A stretch of 64,000 bases of DNA from Gammaproteobacteria bacterium (GTDB lineage: Bacteria; Pseudomonadota; Gammaproteobacteria; Xanthomonadales; Marinicellaceae). Of this stretch, positions 1-6,809 are shown in pieces. How positions within the stretch are numbered: position 1 is the stretch's first letter; each line of letters begins with the position of its first letter. A program made the position numbers and the translations under genes. The stretch spans positions 62,001 to 126,000 of the forward strand of contig JAUIGR010000002.1 of assembly GCA_030430025.1 (NCBI GenBank), given 5' to 3'. Below the pieces are notes generated by a model that was not told the DNA's origin, searched no databases, and saw nothing but the letters and a program-made list of their open reading frames with translations.

Positions 1-63
1 GTCCTGTGCTAAACTCAAAATTTTAACCCAGGCCACGCTGCTGTTCAGCGGGGCTCGTTAGGA
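1..63 (+). repeat. attC site, right part (integron)
   Basis: This is the right half of a long-type attC; the window starts inside it. It matches almost base for base the segments ending at 723, 1501 and 3401, and it ends in the core site GTTAGGA at 57-63, one mismatch from GTTRRRY. It separates an unseen cassette on the left from the lipoprotein cassette. Confidence 0.75.
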
Positions 64-72
64 TTGATTAAT

Positions 73-486
73 ATGATTAATAATAGATCAATATTATTGG
101 GAGTTCTTGTTGTTTTGATCAGCTTATGCTTGCTAGGGTGCTCAAAAGCACAAAATAAGTCTACTTCTCGAGAGCACAACATAACAGATCAAAAGAATGA
201 AAGTGAAAAAGTGCATAATGCTACAAATGATGAGCTGATATGGCCGGATAGCAGCAACCCGGGAAGTGTTATAGAAATTAGGATTGACAAAAAGGCAGCA
301 TTAGCAGTGGGAGTTTCACATTCAAAAATCGCTCAGGTCATTAAAGGATTTATGAGAGAAAATCCAAGTGCTTCGCGTGCAAACATTGATTCACTCGATT
401 TCATCACGGTTAATTTGCCAAATGGGACTCAAGTGCCGATAAAAAATTTTGTAACACTTCATATGAGGTTGATGGAAAAAGAATAG
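73..486 (+). CDS. Cassette-encoded lipoprotein with a segment resembling an RND-pump docking domain
   Basis: The 137-residue protein starts at ATG 73; a TTG at 64 is also in frame. A short N-terminus, a hydrophobic segment and an LLGC lipobox predict a lipoprotein whose lipidated Cys is about residue 23. A polar linker of about 50 residues follows. The C-terminal half (IEIRIDKKAALAVGVS ... NGTQVPIKNFVTL) has the pattern seen in the docking subdomain of RND efflux permeases, where a 'D..KAAALGVS' strand-helix is followed by 'VPLS..A.V'. No pump membrane segments are present, so it would be a free periplasmic, membrane-anchored domain. That similarity is by eye. The gene fills one integron cassette and has no clear ribosome binding site. 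Confidence 0.7.
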   Translation: MINNRSILLGVLVVLISLCLLGCSKAQNKSTSREHNITDQKNESEKVHNATNDELIWPDSSNPGSVIEIRIDKKAALAVGVSHSKIAQVIKGFMRENPSASRANIDSLDFITVNLPNGTQVPIKNFVTLHMRLMEKE

Positions 487-494
487 CACAATGT

Positions 495-723
495 ACCTAA
501 CAAAACGCTCAACACGGAATGTAACAGCTCAGCTGTTACATTCCGGTTAGCTTAGCCGTTACAGCAGACGCTTGTGCGCCTGCTGTAACGAGCCTCGCTG
601 AATGCCTTCAGGTTGCCCTGTCCACGCAAGCGCTCCGTAACAACCTGAACCAGCAGACATGTCCTGTGCTAAAATCAAAATTTTAACTCAGGCCACGCTG
701 CTGTTCAGCGGGGTTCGTTGGGC
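495..723 (+). repeat. Composite attC site with nested palindromes
   Basis: The site starts with ACCTAAC (495-501) and ends with GTTGGGC (717-723). The inner long-type attC runs from 585, where GTAACGAGCCTCGCTGAA pairs with TTCAGCGGGGTTCGTT near the end. The left 90 bases hold a perfect 29-base palindrome (517-545 region, arms GGAATGTAACAGCT) and a second hairpin with arms CGTTACAGCAG / CTGCTGTAACG. A GTTAGCT at about 546 could be the end of a separate short attC, so this may be two fused sites. Confidence 0.7.
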
Positions 724-737
724 GTTAAGAATGAGGG

Positions 738-1325
738 ATGGCTATGAGTACAGAATTATCTTCGGAGATAATTGCCCCTGAAGGTGCGACAGTAGTTATT
801 ACGCATAGAGTGCGTAATGACAAACATGCTACCTACGAAAAGTGGGTGGAAGAAATTTCTCCTCTTGCCAAGGAAGCTCCCGGCCATTTGGATTGGCACA
901 TTGTTCGCCCGATTCCCGGAATAAGCGAAACCTATGCGGTTATTATTCGATTCGACACTGATGCACACCTAAAAGAGTGGATGGACTCTCCGACTCGCGC
1001 TGGTTTGATTGAGAAAGTTCAACCACTGCTTGTAGCTGGAGATGACTTTTTCGTGAGAAGTGGATTGGATTTTTGGTTTACTCCGGCGGGGGCGAAGGCT
1101 CAAGTGCCAGTGCGCTGGAAGCAGTATTTGATCACATGGTCAGCCATTTATCCCCTAGTGCTCGGTGTGTCGTTTATTGCGGAGCTAGTTCTCAGGTATT
1201 TTGGAGTCTCAAATAATCGTTTCATTACCACGCTCGTAGTAACAGGCATCGTCGTTTGTCTTATGGTGTATGTCGTAATGCCTAGGTACACGAAACTAAT
1301 CAGTCGATGGTTGTTTAAAGAATGA
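738..1325 (+). CDS. Antibiotic biosynthesis monooxygenase (ABM)-domain membrane protein
   Basis: This 195-residue cassette protein has two parts. Residues about 15-105 look like an ABM/YgiN-type ferredoxin-like fold: a first strand VVITHRV, a helix with YEKWVEEISPLA, then HLDWHIVRP and AVIIRFD. Two hydrophobic helices follow at about 130-155 and 163-182, ending in a basic tail. ABM-fold proteins with a C-terminal pair of membrane helices occur widely as small bacterial proteins of unproven substrate. A second in-frame ATG at 744 is possible. The preceding attC ends 15 bases upstream and the next attC begins 8 bases after the stop, so the gene fills its cassette. Confidence 0.75.
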   Translation: MAMSTELSSEIIAPEGATVVITHRVRNDKHATYEKWVEEISPLAKEAPGHLDWHIVRPIPGISETYAVIIRFDTDAHLKEWMDSPTRAGLIEKVQPLLVAGDDFFVRSGLDFWFTPAGAKAQVPVRWKQYLITWSAIYPLVLGVSFIAELVLRYFGVSNNRFITTLVVTGIVVCLMVYVVMPRYTKLISRWLFKE

Positions 1326-1332
1326 AGGAAAC

Positions 1333-1501
1333 ACCCAACAATTCGCTCAAACGGACGTTCGCTATCGGGAGCGTCGCTGAATGCCTCCAGATTGCCCCGT
1401 CACGCAAGCGCTTCGTAACAACTTGAACCAGCAGACATGTCCTGTGCTAAAATCAAAATTTTAACCCAGGCCACGCTGCTGTTCAGCGGGGTTCGTTAGG
1501 C
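1333..1501 (+). repeat. attC site, long type
   Basis: It starts with ACCCAAC (1333-1339) and ends with GTTAGGC (1495-1501), both full matches to the R'' and R' consensus. Its right 90 bases are nearly identical to those of the sites ending at 63, 723 and 3401. Arms GTCGCTGAA and TTCAGCGGGGTTC can pair. Confidence 0.8.
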
Positions 1502-1517
1502 ATAACAAGGCTTCAAC

Positions 1518-1964
1518 ATGAGCAACGAAATTCAATTCTATAGCGTTGGTGATGACTTCGGTGAGTTTTCAAATTTCGCACTATTCCCGATCAAACTAGA
1601 TGGAAAGACTTGGCCAACTTCAGAGCATTATTTTCAAGCGGCAAAGTATGTTGATAAATCAGATCAAGAGACTGTTAGAAAAGCCAATTCTCCAGCTCTT
1701 GCTGCTCGATTAGGTCGAGATAGAAAAATAAAGCTACGAAAAGATTGGGAGTCAGCAAAAGTTGGAGTAATGCGTAAAGCTGTATTAGCAAAATTTTCTC
1801 AGCATCAAAAGCTAAAAGATTTATTACTTTCAACAGGTGATTTAAAAATCGTTGAGCATACTGATAATGACAGCTATTGGGGTGATGGTGGTAATGGCAA
1901 AGGCAAAAATATGCTTGGTAAAATTTTGATGGAAGTTCGCAATGAAATCAGAGACCAAGCCTAA
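1518..1964 (+). CDS. NADAR-family (YbiA-like) N-glycosidase
   Basis: The 148-residue protein is a single NADAR domain (DUF1768). Family-typical motifs are the N-terminal FYSVGD..GEFSNFA, the central WPTSEHYFQAAKY (about residues 34-46), and the C-terminal YWGDGGNGKGKNMLGKILMEVR (split here: YWGDGGNGKG then KNMLGK). E. coli YbiA acts on riboflavin-pathway intermediates, and other members act on ADP-ribose or NAD-derived compounds. Which substrate applies here cannot be told. It occupies a cassette of its own, and its stop codon lies inside the R'' core of the next attC. NADAR proteins are often found in mobile and defence contexts. Confidence 0.88.
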   Translation: MSNEIQFYSVGDDFGEFSNFALFPIKLDGKTWPTSEHYFQAAKYVDKSDQETVRKANSPALAARLGRDRKIKLRKDWESAKVGVMRKAVLAKFSQHQKLKDLLLSTGDLKIVEHTDNDSYWGDGGNGKGKNMLGKILMEVRNEIRDQA

Positions 1965-1992
1965 CAAGGCCAGTCAGCAGGGCTCGTTATAT
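1959..1992 (+). repeat. attC site, very short or truncated
   Basis: GCCTAAC at 1959-1965 and GTTATAT at 1986-1992 flank only 20 bases. TAACAAGGC can pair with GGCTCGTTA, but the usual CAGCG inner arms are mostly missing. It may be a deleted attC that is now poorly recombinogenic. Confidence 0.55.
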
Positions 1993-2008
1993 TTTTAGTA
2001 AATAATTT

Positions 2009-2395
2009 ATGATTATTCGTTTTTTAATTTATTGTTCGGTCATTTTAACTCCATTGCTTTCTCAGGCTCAAGAATGGAAATGTAAAAATGATGTTGAAGT
2101 TCAATGTGAGCAAAGTAAATGTTCAGTGATGGCTGAAGAACATACACCTATGGAAGTGACTTTTAGCGATAGTGGAAAAATAAGTGCTTGTGCGTATACA
2201 GGTTGTTGGGAAGGCTTAGGTACGGTCTCTAAAAACAGTTCGTTTTTGATTTTATCAGTTAAAAAAGCAAAGTGGGTAACGCCAATCAAAACAAAACGAA
2301 AAAATGATCTAATATTTATTTTAGATAAAACGGACAACATAGGATTCATTAAGGTAAATACTTTTGCTCAACCACTGCTGTGCAAAAAAATATAA
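2009..2395 (+). CDS. Hypothetical secreted cysteine-containing cassette protein
   Basis: I do not recognise this 128-residue protein. It has a clear signal peptide (MIIRFLIYC ... LLSQAQ, cleavage after about residue 20). The mature part has six cysteines (CKNDVEVQC, CSV, CAYTGCWEG and a C-terminal LLCKK), so disulphides in the periplasm are likely. The mature chain looks beta-rich (VTFSDSGKISAC; FLILSVKKAKW; DLIFILD). It is the only gene in its cassette, with the attC R'' starting inside its stop region. There is no clear ribosome binding site upstream of ATG 2009. Confidence 0.65.
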   Translation: MIIRFLIYCSVILTPLLSQAQEWKCKNDVEVQCEQSKCSVMAEEHTPMEVTFSDSGKISACAYTGCWEGLGTVSKNSSFLILSVKKAKWVTPIKTKRKNDLIFILDKTDNIGFIKVNTFAQPLLCKKI

Positions 2396-2459
2396 CAATG
2401 CAAATTCAGTTGGACCAGTATGCTGCGCTCCCTGATCCCCTGATTTGCGGGCGTTATAG
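2390..2459 (+). repeat. attC site, short type
   Basis: ATATAAC (2390-2396) and GTTATAG (2453-2459) bound the site. The arm ATAACAATGCAAATTCAG pairs with the complement of CTGATTTGCGGGCGTTAT, leaving mismatches near the outer end, as expected for a folded attC bottom strand. Confidence 0.7.
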
Positions 2460-2470
2460 GTAGGTAGAGG

Positions 2471-2857
2471 GTGCGATTTTTACCCAAGACAAAAATCGAT
2501 GTTGGTGTCAAAGAATACTTGGATAAGGCTAGTAATGATGAATTAGCACCTTATCTATCTGAATTGTTGGAATGGGTTCAAGATATAAATTGGCCAGTAG
2601 CACCAATAATCGTTCAAAGGCTATCGGAATCGGGCATGGAAATTGTGCCTGTCTTGAATGCTGTGCTCCAGGGAGAAGACGAGATATGGAAGTACAATAT
2701 CATTGATAATTTAATTACTAGGTTAAACCCAGATGTCATGAAGGCATCTATGGATGAGGTTGTTCGGATTATTAATGACCCGACAGAAAGTGAAGTGCGA
2801 GAAGAAGTGAACCAGGTAGCCAAAGATGCAATGTGCTTATATAGCAGCAGCGTATAA
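2471..2857 (+). CDS. DUF5071 domain protein
   Basis: The 128-residue protein starts at GTG 2471, eight bases after a GAGG-like sequence. It matches the DUF5071 pattern by eye: a short basic N-terminus, YLSELLEWVQDINWPVAP (about residues 27-44), a helix ending in VPVLNAVLQGEDEIWKY, and a final ...NDPTESEVREEVNQVAKDA. The fold is probably helical and HEAT-like. No catalytic residues are known for the family, and members are common in integrons and in isolated gene islands. It is the sole gene of its cassette. Function unknown. Confidence 0.75.
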   Translation: MRFLPKTKIDVGVKEYLDKASNDELAPYLSELLEWVQDINWPVAPIIVQRLSESGMEIVPVLNAVLQGEDEIWKYNIIDNLITRLNPDVMKASMDEVVRIINDPTESEVREEVNQVAKDAMCLYSSSV

Positions 2858-2892
2858 CAAGCCTCGCTGCTGTTCAGCGGCGCTCGTTATGC
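2852..2892 (+). repeat. attC site, short type
   Basis: GTATAAC (2852-2858) and GTTATGC (2886-2892) match the core consensus. ATAACAAGCCTCGCTG pairs almost fully with CAGCGGCGCTCGTTAT around a five-base loop. At 41 bases this is close to the minimum for a functional attC. Confidence 0.8.
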
Positions 2893-2905
2893 AAATGTAT
2901 AAATT

Positions 2906-3244
2906 ATGAAGCTGTTAGAGTATTTGAGTTCGGTAAAGAAACGACCAGGAATGTACATGACCGATGAAGGTTGCCTACGAGATCTTGAGCATCAACTGTG
3001 GGGTTACCATATCGCGCTTAAACTGCATCAGATAGAGAGTGATGTTTTAAACTTTAATGAGAGCTTTGGGGATTTTCTTTACTCTAAAAAGATGTGGAAT
3101 ACTAGCCGTGGTTGGGCTGATGCTATTGAGCGCAATAGTGCATCGCCAGAAGAAGCAATCGAAATATTTTTTGACTTAGCGAATTTGTACTGTCAAGAAG
3201 AGCTTGAATTAGAAAATGCGATAGACGAGAGTAGAGTAAGGTAA
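2906..3244 (+). CDS. Hypothetical cassette protein with RPGMY motif
   Basis: This 112-residue acidic soluble protein is not assigned. It begins MKLLEYLSSVKKRPGMYM, then LEHQLWGYHIALK, NESFGDFLYSKK, RGWADAIERNSASPEEAIEIFFDLANLY. Small proteins with an N-terminal 'RPGMY/F' turn, a helix with 'GY..A' and a 'RGW...I' followed by an 'EEA...FF.L' helix are frequent in integron cassettes and beside toxin loci. I infer a helical adaptor or immunity-like protein, without direct evidence. There is no membrane segment or signal. It is a single-gene cassette. Confidence 0.65.
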   Translation: MKLLEYLSSVKKRPGMYMTDEGCLRDLEHQLWGYHIALKLHQIESDVLNFNESFGDFLYSKKMWNTSRGWADAIERNSASPEEAIEIFFDLANLYCQEELELENAIDESRVR

Positions 3245-3245
3245 T

Positions 3246-3401
3246 GCATAACAAGCGCCTGCTGTAACGAGCCCCGCTGAATGCCCTTCAGTTTGCTCCG
3301 TCGCGCAAGCGCTCCATAACAACCTGAACCAGCAGACATGTCCTGTGCTAAAATCAAAATTTTAACCCAGACCAAGTTGTTGCTCAGCGGGCTCGTTATG
3401 T
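3246..3401 (+). repeat. attC site, long type (hybrid left end)
   Basis: GCATAAC (3246-3252) and GTTATGT (3395-3401) bound the site. TAACGAGCCCCGCTGA pairs with TCAGCGGGCTCGTTA. The block GCGCCTGCTGTAACGAGCC is shared with the composite site at 577-595, while the outermost left end resembles the short attC type, so it looks like a hybrid. Confidence 0.78.
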
Positions 3402-3447
3402 GTGATCGGGTTCTGTTCGCTACATTCAGAATTGGAATTTAGACAAT

Positions 3448-4686
3448 ATGTCAGAGAACGTAGTTTTAGACAATTTAGATAAGCCGGAGCGCTTAGAAGA
3501 GGCTTACAGGAGTTCGCCAGATATTTTTGAGGCTAATCTAAAGGAAGCGTTAGCGATAAAAAGTGACTCTGAGACACTACGGGTCTGGCATGCGCGAATA
3601 TACTATTTGCCACCGAAATCGTCGCAAAAAGTATCTATTTTATTTTTGGTTCTACTATGTATAGTCACGGGATGTCTTATAAAAATACCGTCGATCTTCC
3701 CTGTTGATGGAAATTGGTTTTACCCTAGATTTGTTCCTCTGATCACCATTTCGGCAATAATTACTTACTTTCTAAAATCAACTGGCAACAAAAATATTTC
3801 AAGGTTTGTTATTACAGTAATAGTCGCTTGCATTTCTTACTTATTAGTTCTTCCTTATGATAGTGATTCAGCTTCAATAACGATGGCATTGATTCATCTG
3901 CCACTATTTGTTTTTAGCTTGTTAGCGATCAGTTTCATGTCTGACCAATGGGATAGTGTAGAGTCTCGGATAAACTTTGTCCGATATGTTGGTGAAATGG
4001 GTATATATTCAGTACTTGTTTTATTGGGTGGTATGGTTTTGACAGCGCTTACTCTTGGCCTATTTAGTCTTATAGACCTACATATTAATAGATGGTACAT
4101 GGAAAATATTGTTGTTTTGGGGATTGTCTTTTCACCTGTGGTCGCAACATATTTATTCGATTCAATTCAAAATCGTCAAAGCAAATTTGCTCCAATTTTA
4201 TCTAATGTATTTTCACCTCTTTTCCTTATTATGGTTTTAGCGTATCTGGTTGCTACGATTTATCAAGGCAAGAGCCCATTTACTGATAGAGATTTTCTCA
4301 TTACTTTTAATGGGCTTTTTCTTGTTATATTGACATTAACTATTTTTTCAATATGTGGAAAAAAGAAAACAGTCGGAGTAGAAGCATCAGACTATATAAA
4401 TATTTGCTTAGTTGGAACTACATTGGTAGTAAATTTGGTCGCACTTTCTGCAATTTTATATCGGTGGGCAGAGCATGGAACTACCGTAAACCGTATAGTA
4501 GTTACTGGTGCAAATATTCTGATTTTTGTCCACTTGGCTTTACTCTTGTTCCAGTATATAGGTCACCTTCGCGATGGTAGAGGAGTTTCAAACCTTGAAT
4601 CTATTATTGCAAAATATTTACCTATATATACTACGTGGTTCCTCATAGTGTCTGTTGTTTTACCATTGATATTTCAATTCAAGTAA
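3448..4686 (+). CDS. DUF4153-like polytopic membrane protein
   Basis: The 412-residue protein has a soluble acidic N-terminus of about 55 residues (SENVVLDNLDKPERLEEAYR...), then about ten hydrophobic segments up to the C-terminus, which ends IVSVVLPLIFQFK. The layout and the final stretch (SIIAKYLPIYTTWFLIV) resemble DUF4153/DUF4173-type inner-membrane proteins. Function is unknown. At 1.24 kb it is large for a cassette gene. The attC of the previous cassette ends 46 bases upstream, leaving a short leader but no obvious promoter. Confidence 0.65.
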   Translation: MSENVVLDNLDKPERLEEAYRSSPDIFEANLKEALAIKSDSETLRVWHARIYYLPPKSSQKVSILFLVLLCIVTGCLIKIPSIFPVDGNWFYPRFVPLITISAIITYFLKSTGNKNISRFVITVIVACISYLLVLPYDSDSASITMALIHLPLFVFSLLAISFMSDQWDSVESRINFVRYVGEMGIYSVLVLLGGMVLTALTLGLFSLIDLHINRWYMENIVVLGIVFSPVVATYLFDSIQNRQSKFAPILSNVFSPLFLIMVLAYLVATIYQGKSPFTDRDFLITFNGLFLVILTLTIFSICGKKKTVGVEASDYINICLVGTTLVVNLVALSAILYRWAEHGTTVNRIVVTGANILIFVHLALLLFQYIGHLRDGRGVSNLESIIAKYLPIYTTWFLIVSVVLPLIFQFK

Positions 4687-4722
4687 AATTCTTAGTATAA
4701 AACATGAAGTGCGACGGTATAC

Positions 4723-4810
4723 ACATAACAAAACAAGCACGTGGACGCAGTTACGCTCCGCTAACCACAAAAATCGTTCCGCTTCACTGCGCCAGCGGTG
4801 CTCGTTAGCC
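4723..4810 (+). repeat. attC site, short type
   Basis: ACATAAC (4723-4729) and GTTAGCC (4804-4810) bound it. The arm with AACAAGCACGTGG...GCAGT pairs with ACTGCGCCAGCGGTGCTCGTT near the right end (in pieces), with an unpaired centre. Confidence 0.72.
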
Positions 4811-4844
4811 GTCCCAAAAACATTCAAGCAAATCAGAGACCTCG

Positions 4845-5534
4845 ATGAATATAAACAAATTGGAAGATGGTACAGAATCATTCGATGTGTCGGTACGGAA
4901 GGGTAAAGAATTTACCCCGGTGGTACTATTTGCGGTTGGTGCAGGCGGAAACCCTGAGCGTCACGTTACGCTTTTGGATACGCTGACCGAATCAGGCTGT
5001 ATGGTTATTGCCCCGCATTTCCCGAGACTTGCTTCGCCAAGGCCGACGGAGGCTGAATTGACGCTCCGAGCAAGGAGGCTGTGCCTTGCACTTGATGTTT
5101 TCGGCCAGTCTGGCGCAACTGTATCTGGCGTGGGCCACTCAATAGGCGCAGCCACACTTGTTACACTAGCCGGAGGGCAAATGTGGATGGGGCCTGGTCA
5201 GCGTGTCGCCATCTCAGCAGATGTGCGGGTAAGTCGTCTTGCTCTCCTTGCCCCACCAACTGGTTTCTTTCAAGCACCGGGAGCACTTGATTCGGTGCGA
5301 ATTCCCATTTTAATGTGGGTGGGGTCCGAAGATAACATCACGCCTCCTTCTCAGGTTAAGTGGCTGGCTCAGGCGGTGCCTGATTCGCAGAGCCTTGATG
5401 TTCGTATTGCTGATGGTGCAGGTCATTTCTCGTTCATGGATCAAACACCGCCTCACGTTGTTGAGCCATTGAAAGACAAACAAGCATTTCTTCGTGAATA
5501 CTCGAGCGAGGTTTGTAATTTTGTGTGCGGCTAA
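4845..5534 (+). CDS. Alpha/beta hydrolase of dienelactone hydrolase type
   Basis: The 229-residue soluble protein has the order of an alpha/beta hydrolase: a strand VVLFAVGAGG with an oxyanion-type loop, AHFPRLASPRP, the nucleophile elbow GHSIG (about residues 98-102), the acid loop MWVGSEDNITPP, and a catalytic histidine in GAGHFSFMD. Serine, Asp/Glu and His are thus all present. It is shorter than many relatives and lacks a lid domain and signal peptide. Base composition is clearly richer in GC than the neighbouring cassettes, which suggests a different source genome. Substrate unknown. Confidence 0.75.
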   Translation: MNINKLEDGTESFDVSVRKGKEFTPVVLFAVGAGGNPERHVTLLDTLTESGCMVIAPHFPRLASPRPTEAELTLRARRLCLALDVFGQSGATVSGVGHSIGAATLVTLAGGQMWMGPGQRVAISADVRVSRLALLAPPTGFFQAPGALDSVRIPILMWVGSEDNITPPSQVKWLAQAVPDSQSLDVRIADGAGHFSFMDQTPPHVVEPLKDKQAFLREYSSEVCNFVCG

Positions 5535-5588
5535 CAAGCGCAGGTATTGGGATAAAATTTCCGCTGTGCTCAGCGGGGCTAGTTACAA
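5529..5588 (+). repeat. attC site, short type
   Basis: GGCTAAC (5529-5535) and GTTACAA (5582-5588; last base off-consensus) bound it. CTAACAAGCGCAG can pair loosely with CAGCGGGGCTAGTTA. The R'' core overlaps the stop of the hydrolase gene. Confidence 0.68.
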
Positions 5589-5600
5589 CTCAGGAGAGTA

Positions 5601-6336
5601 ATGAGTAAATTTTCGGAATTAGATAGAAATGCTTTCTTATTGTCTGTACTTGAAGACGTAGAGGTGGCTTTTTCTGACATAAAAGTTGATAGGTTAGCTA
5701 TAGAGCTATCTGATGATGTTGAATTATCTGAATATCAATACTATATCCAAAAAGTAGGTTTCTACTTAGTCCATACAATCTCTTGGTGTAAGCAACTGGA
5801 TTTGGCTATCGAGCTGTTATCGAACTTTGATTACTCAAAGAAAGAAGCTTCACGGGCAGACCATCTAATTTACAATATTGAGAACTACCTAATTCGCATT
5901 AAGTCTGTACATGATCGAGTCCTTCAGCTGGTAAATGCAGTATTTCATCTGTGTATTAATGAAGCTAATGTAAATCATGGCGTAATAGTCAGTAATTACA
6001 AAGTCCAACACCGTCCAGAAATACTTATGGCAGTTAAAGCCATAGGTAAATATCTTAGAGAGCACGAGCAAATCAGGCCTTACCATTCATCGTCATTCGT
6101 TACTTGATAAAGACCTAAAGAAAATTGAATTGTTCTATTTAAACAATTTAGAGCACATAGATGATGAGGAGCAGGTCAAGAAATACAAGTATGTACGGAC
6201 TGAGTATCTAAAAAGGTTTTTATCTGATAAAAAGTCTGAGTTCAAAGAAATAAACAGTGTTCTATACACTCTAATTAGTACTCTATTTTTAGAACTTAAG
6301 CCAGAGTACGAAAGGCAAAAAAAGATTATCAGCTAG
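5601..6336 (+). pseudogene. HEPN-like (Cthe_2314-type) protein, frameshifted at the RX4H motif
   Basis: Two reading frames together make one protein of about 245 residues. The first (5601-6107) runs through helices ending HRPEILMAVKAIGKYLREHEQIR, then goes out of frame into a stop. Reading on in the next frame from 6079 gives LTIHRHSLLDKDLKKIELF and continues to the stop at 6336. The join falls between 6077 and 6079. Restoring two bases there gives an R-N-x3-H motif, the RX4H signature of HEPN ribonucleases. A 2-base deletion has therefore probably destroyed the catalytic motif. The alternative is a sequencing error. It occupies one cassette. Confidence 0.65.
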
Positions 6337-6339
6337 AAG

Positions 6340-6411
6340 TTATAACAAGGCGCTGCTGCAGGAAAAATTTTCCGCTGCGCTCCAAAATTGCCGCAAAGCG
6401 CGGCGTTAGAT
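6340..6411 (+). repeat. attC site, short type
   Basis: TTATAAC (6340-6346) and GTTAGAT (6405-6411) bound it. AACAAGGCGCTGCTGC pairs with the complement of GCCGCAAAGCGCGGCGTT. This is the last attC seen; none follows the next gene. Confidence 0.75.
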
Positions 6412-6435
6412 TTCAAGGAGTAGATACCAAGCAGC

Positions 6436-6765
6436 ATGAGTGATGGAATGGTAAAGCCACATATAAATGTGAGAAATATGGCGCGAAACATTTCTTTCAT
6501 ACTGAAGACTTTTGCTTTGAGGCTGAATCAGGCTCTGATAGAGGCATGGGAGAGGAGGTGCAATATGGCTGAACTTGATGATCCGTGCCACAATTGTGGT
6601 AACGAAATACGCTTGAAATTTGAGGTTTGGGAGTACCCAGTTGGCATAGTTAATATGAGCAATGATGATTCATCGGGGGCCGAAATTCTTCAAAGCGATT
6701 TCGATATTTATCACGAACCGCCTCAAGAAGAGCATGAAGAGGCTATGTGGCTTGTGAAACGATAA
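6436..6765 (+). pseudogene. Last cassette gene, zinc-motif protein with two compensating frameshifts
   Basis: A continuous frame of 109 codons exists, but its codons 5-43 look out of register. The alternative frame across 6448-6566 reads NGKATYKCEKYGAKHFF, then HTEDFCFEAESGSDRGMGEE, then VQY, and leads naturally into AELDDPCHNCGNEI of the main frame, followed by EVWEYPVG. This fits a loss of one base near 6447 and a gain of one near 6567. Cys-X2-Cys pairs suggest zinc binding. If the shifted part is not made, translation could start at ATG 6565, which has a strong GAGGAGG site. The final codons (VKR, stop) lie in the att repeat at 6753, so the cassette's attC is gone. Confidence 0.5.
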
Positions 6766-6784
6766 GAGGGGGAGAATCACATTA
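6753..6784 (+). repeat. Outer att-like repeat (third copy)
   Basis: TGTGAAACGATAAG followed by AGGGGGAGAATCACATT matches the att copy at 8007 except that eight bases (ATGGTGCG) are absent. About 30 bases beyond it (ATAAAGCATTGACTTTGAAAG) also resemble the sequence after 8041. It marks the outer end of a decayed second element and truncates the cassette array. Confidence 0.65.
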
Positions 6785-6809
6785 TCATATAAAGCATTGA
6801 CTTTGAAAG

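Noticed and set aside
4353-4580. Overlapping + strand ORF of 75 codons inside the DUF4153-like gene
   Set aside because: It is in another frame of a well-supported membrane protein and has no ribosome site or recognisable content.
4845-5534. Carboxymethylenebutenolidase (dienelactone hydrolase) activity for the cassette hydrolase
   Set aside because: The fold fits but the nucleophile appears to be Ser in GHSIG rather than Cys, so a specific activity cannot be claimed.
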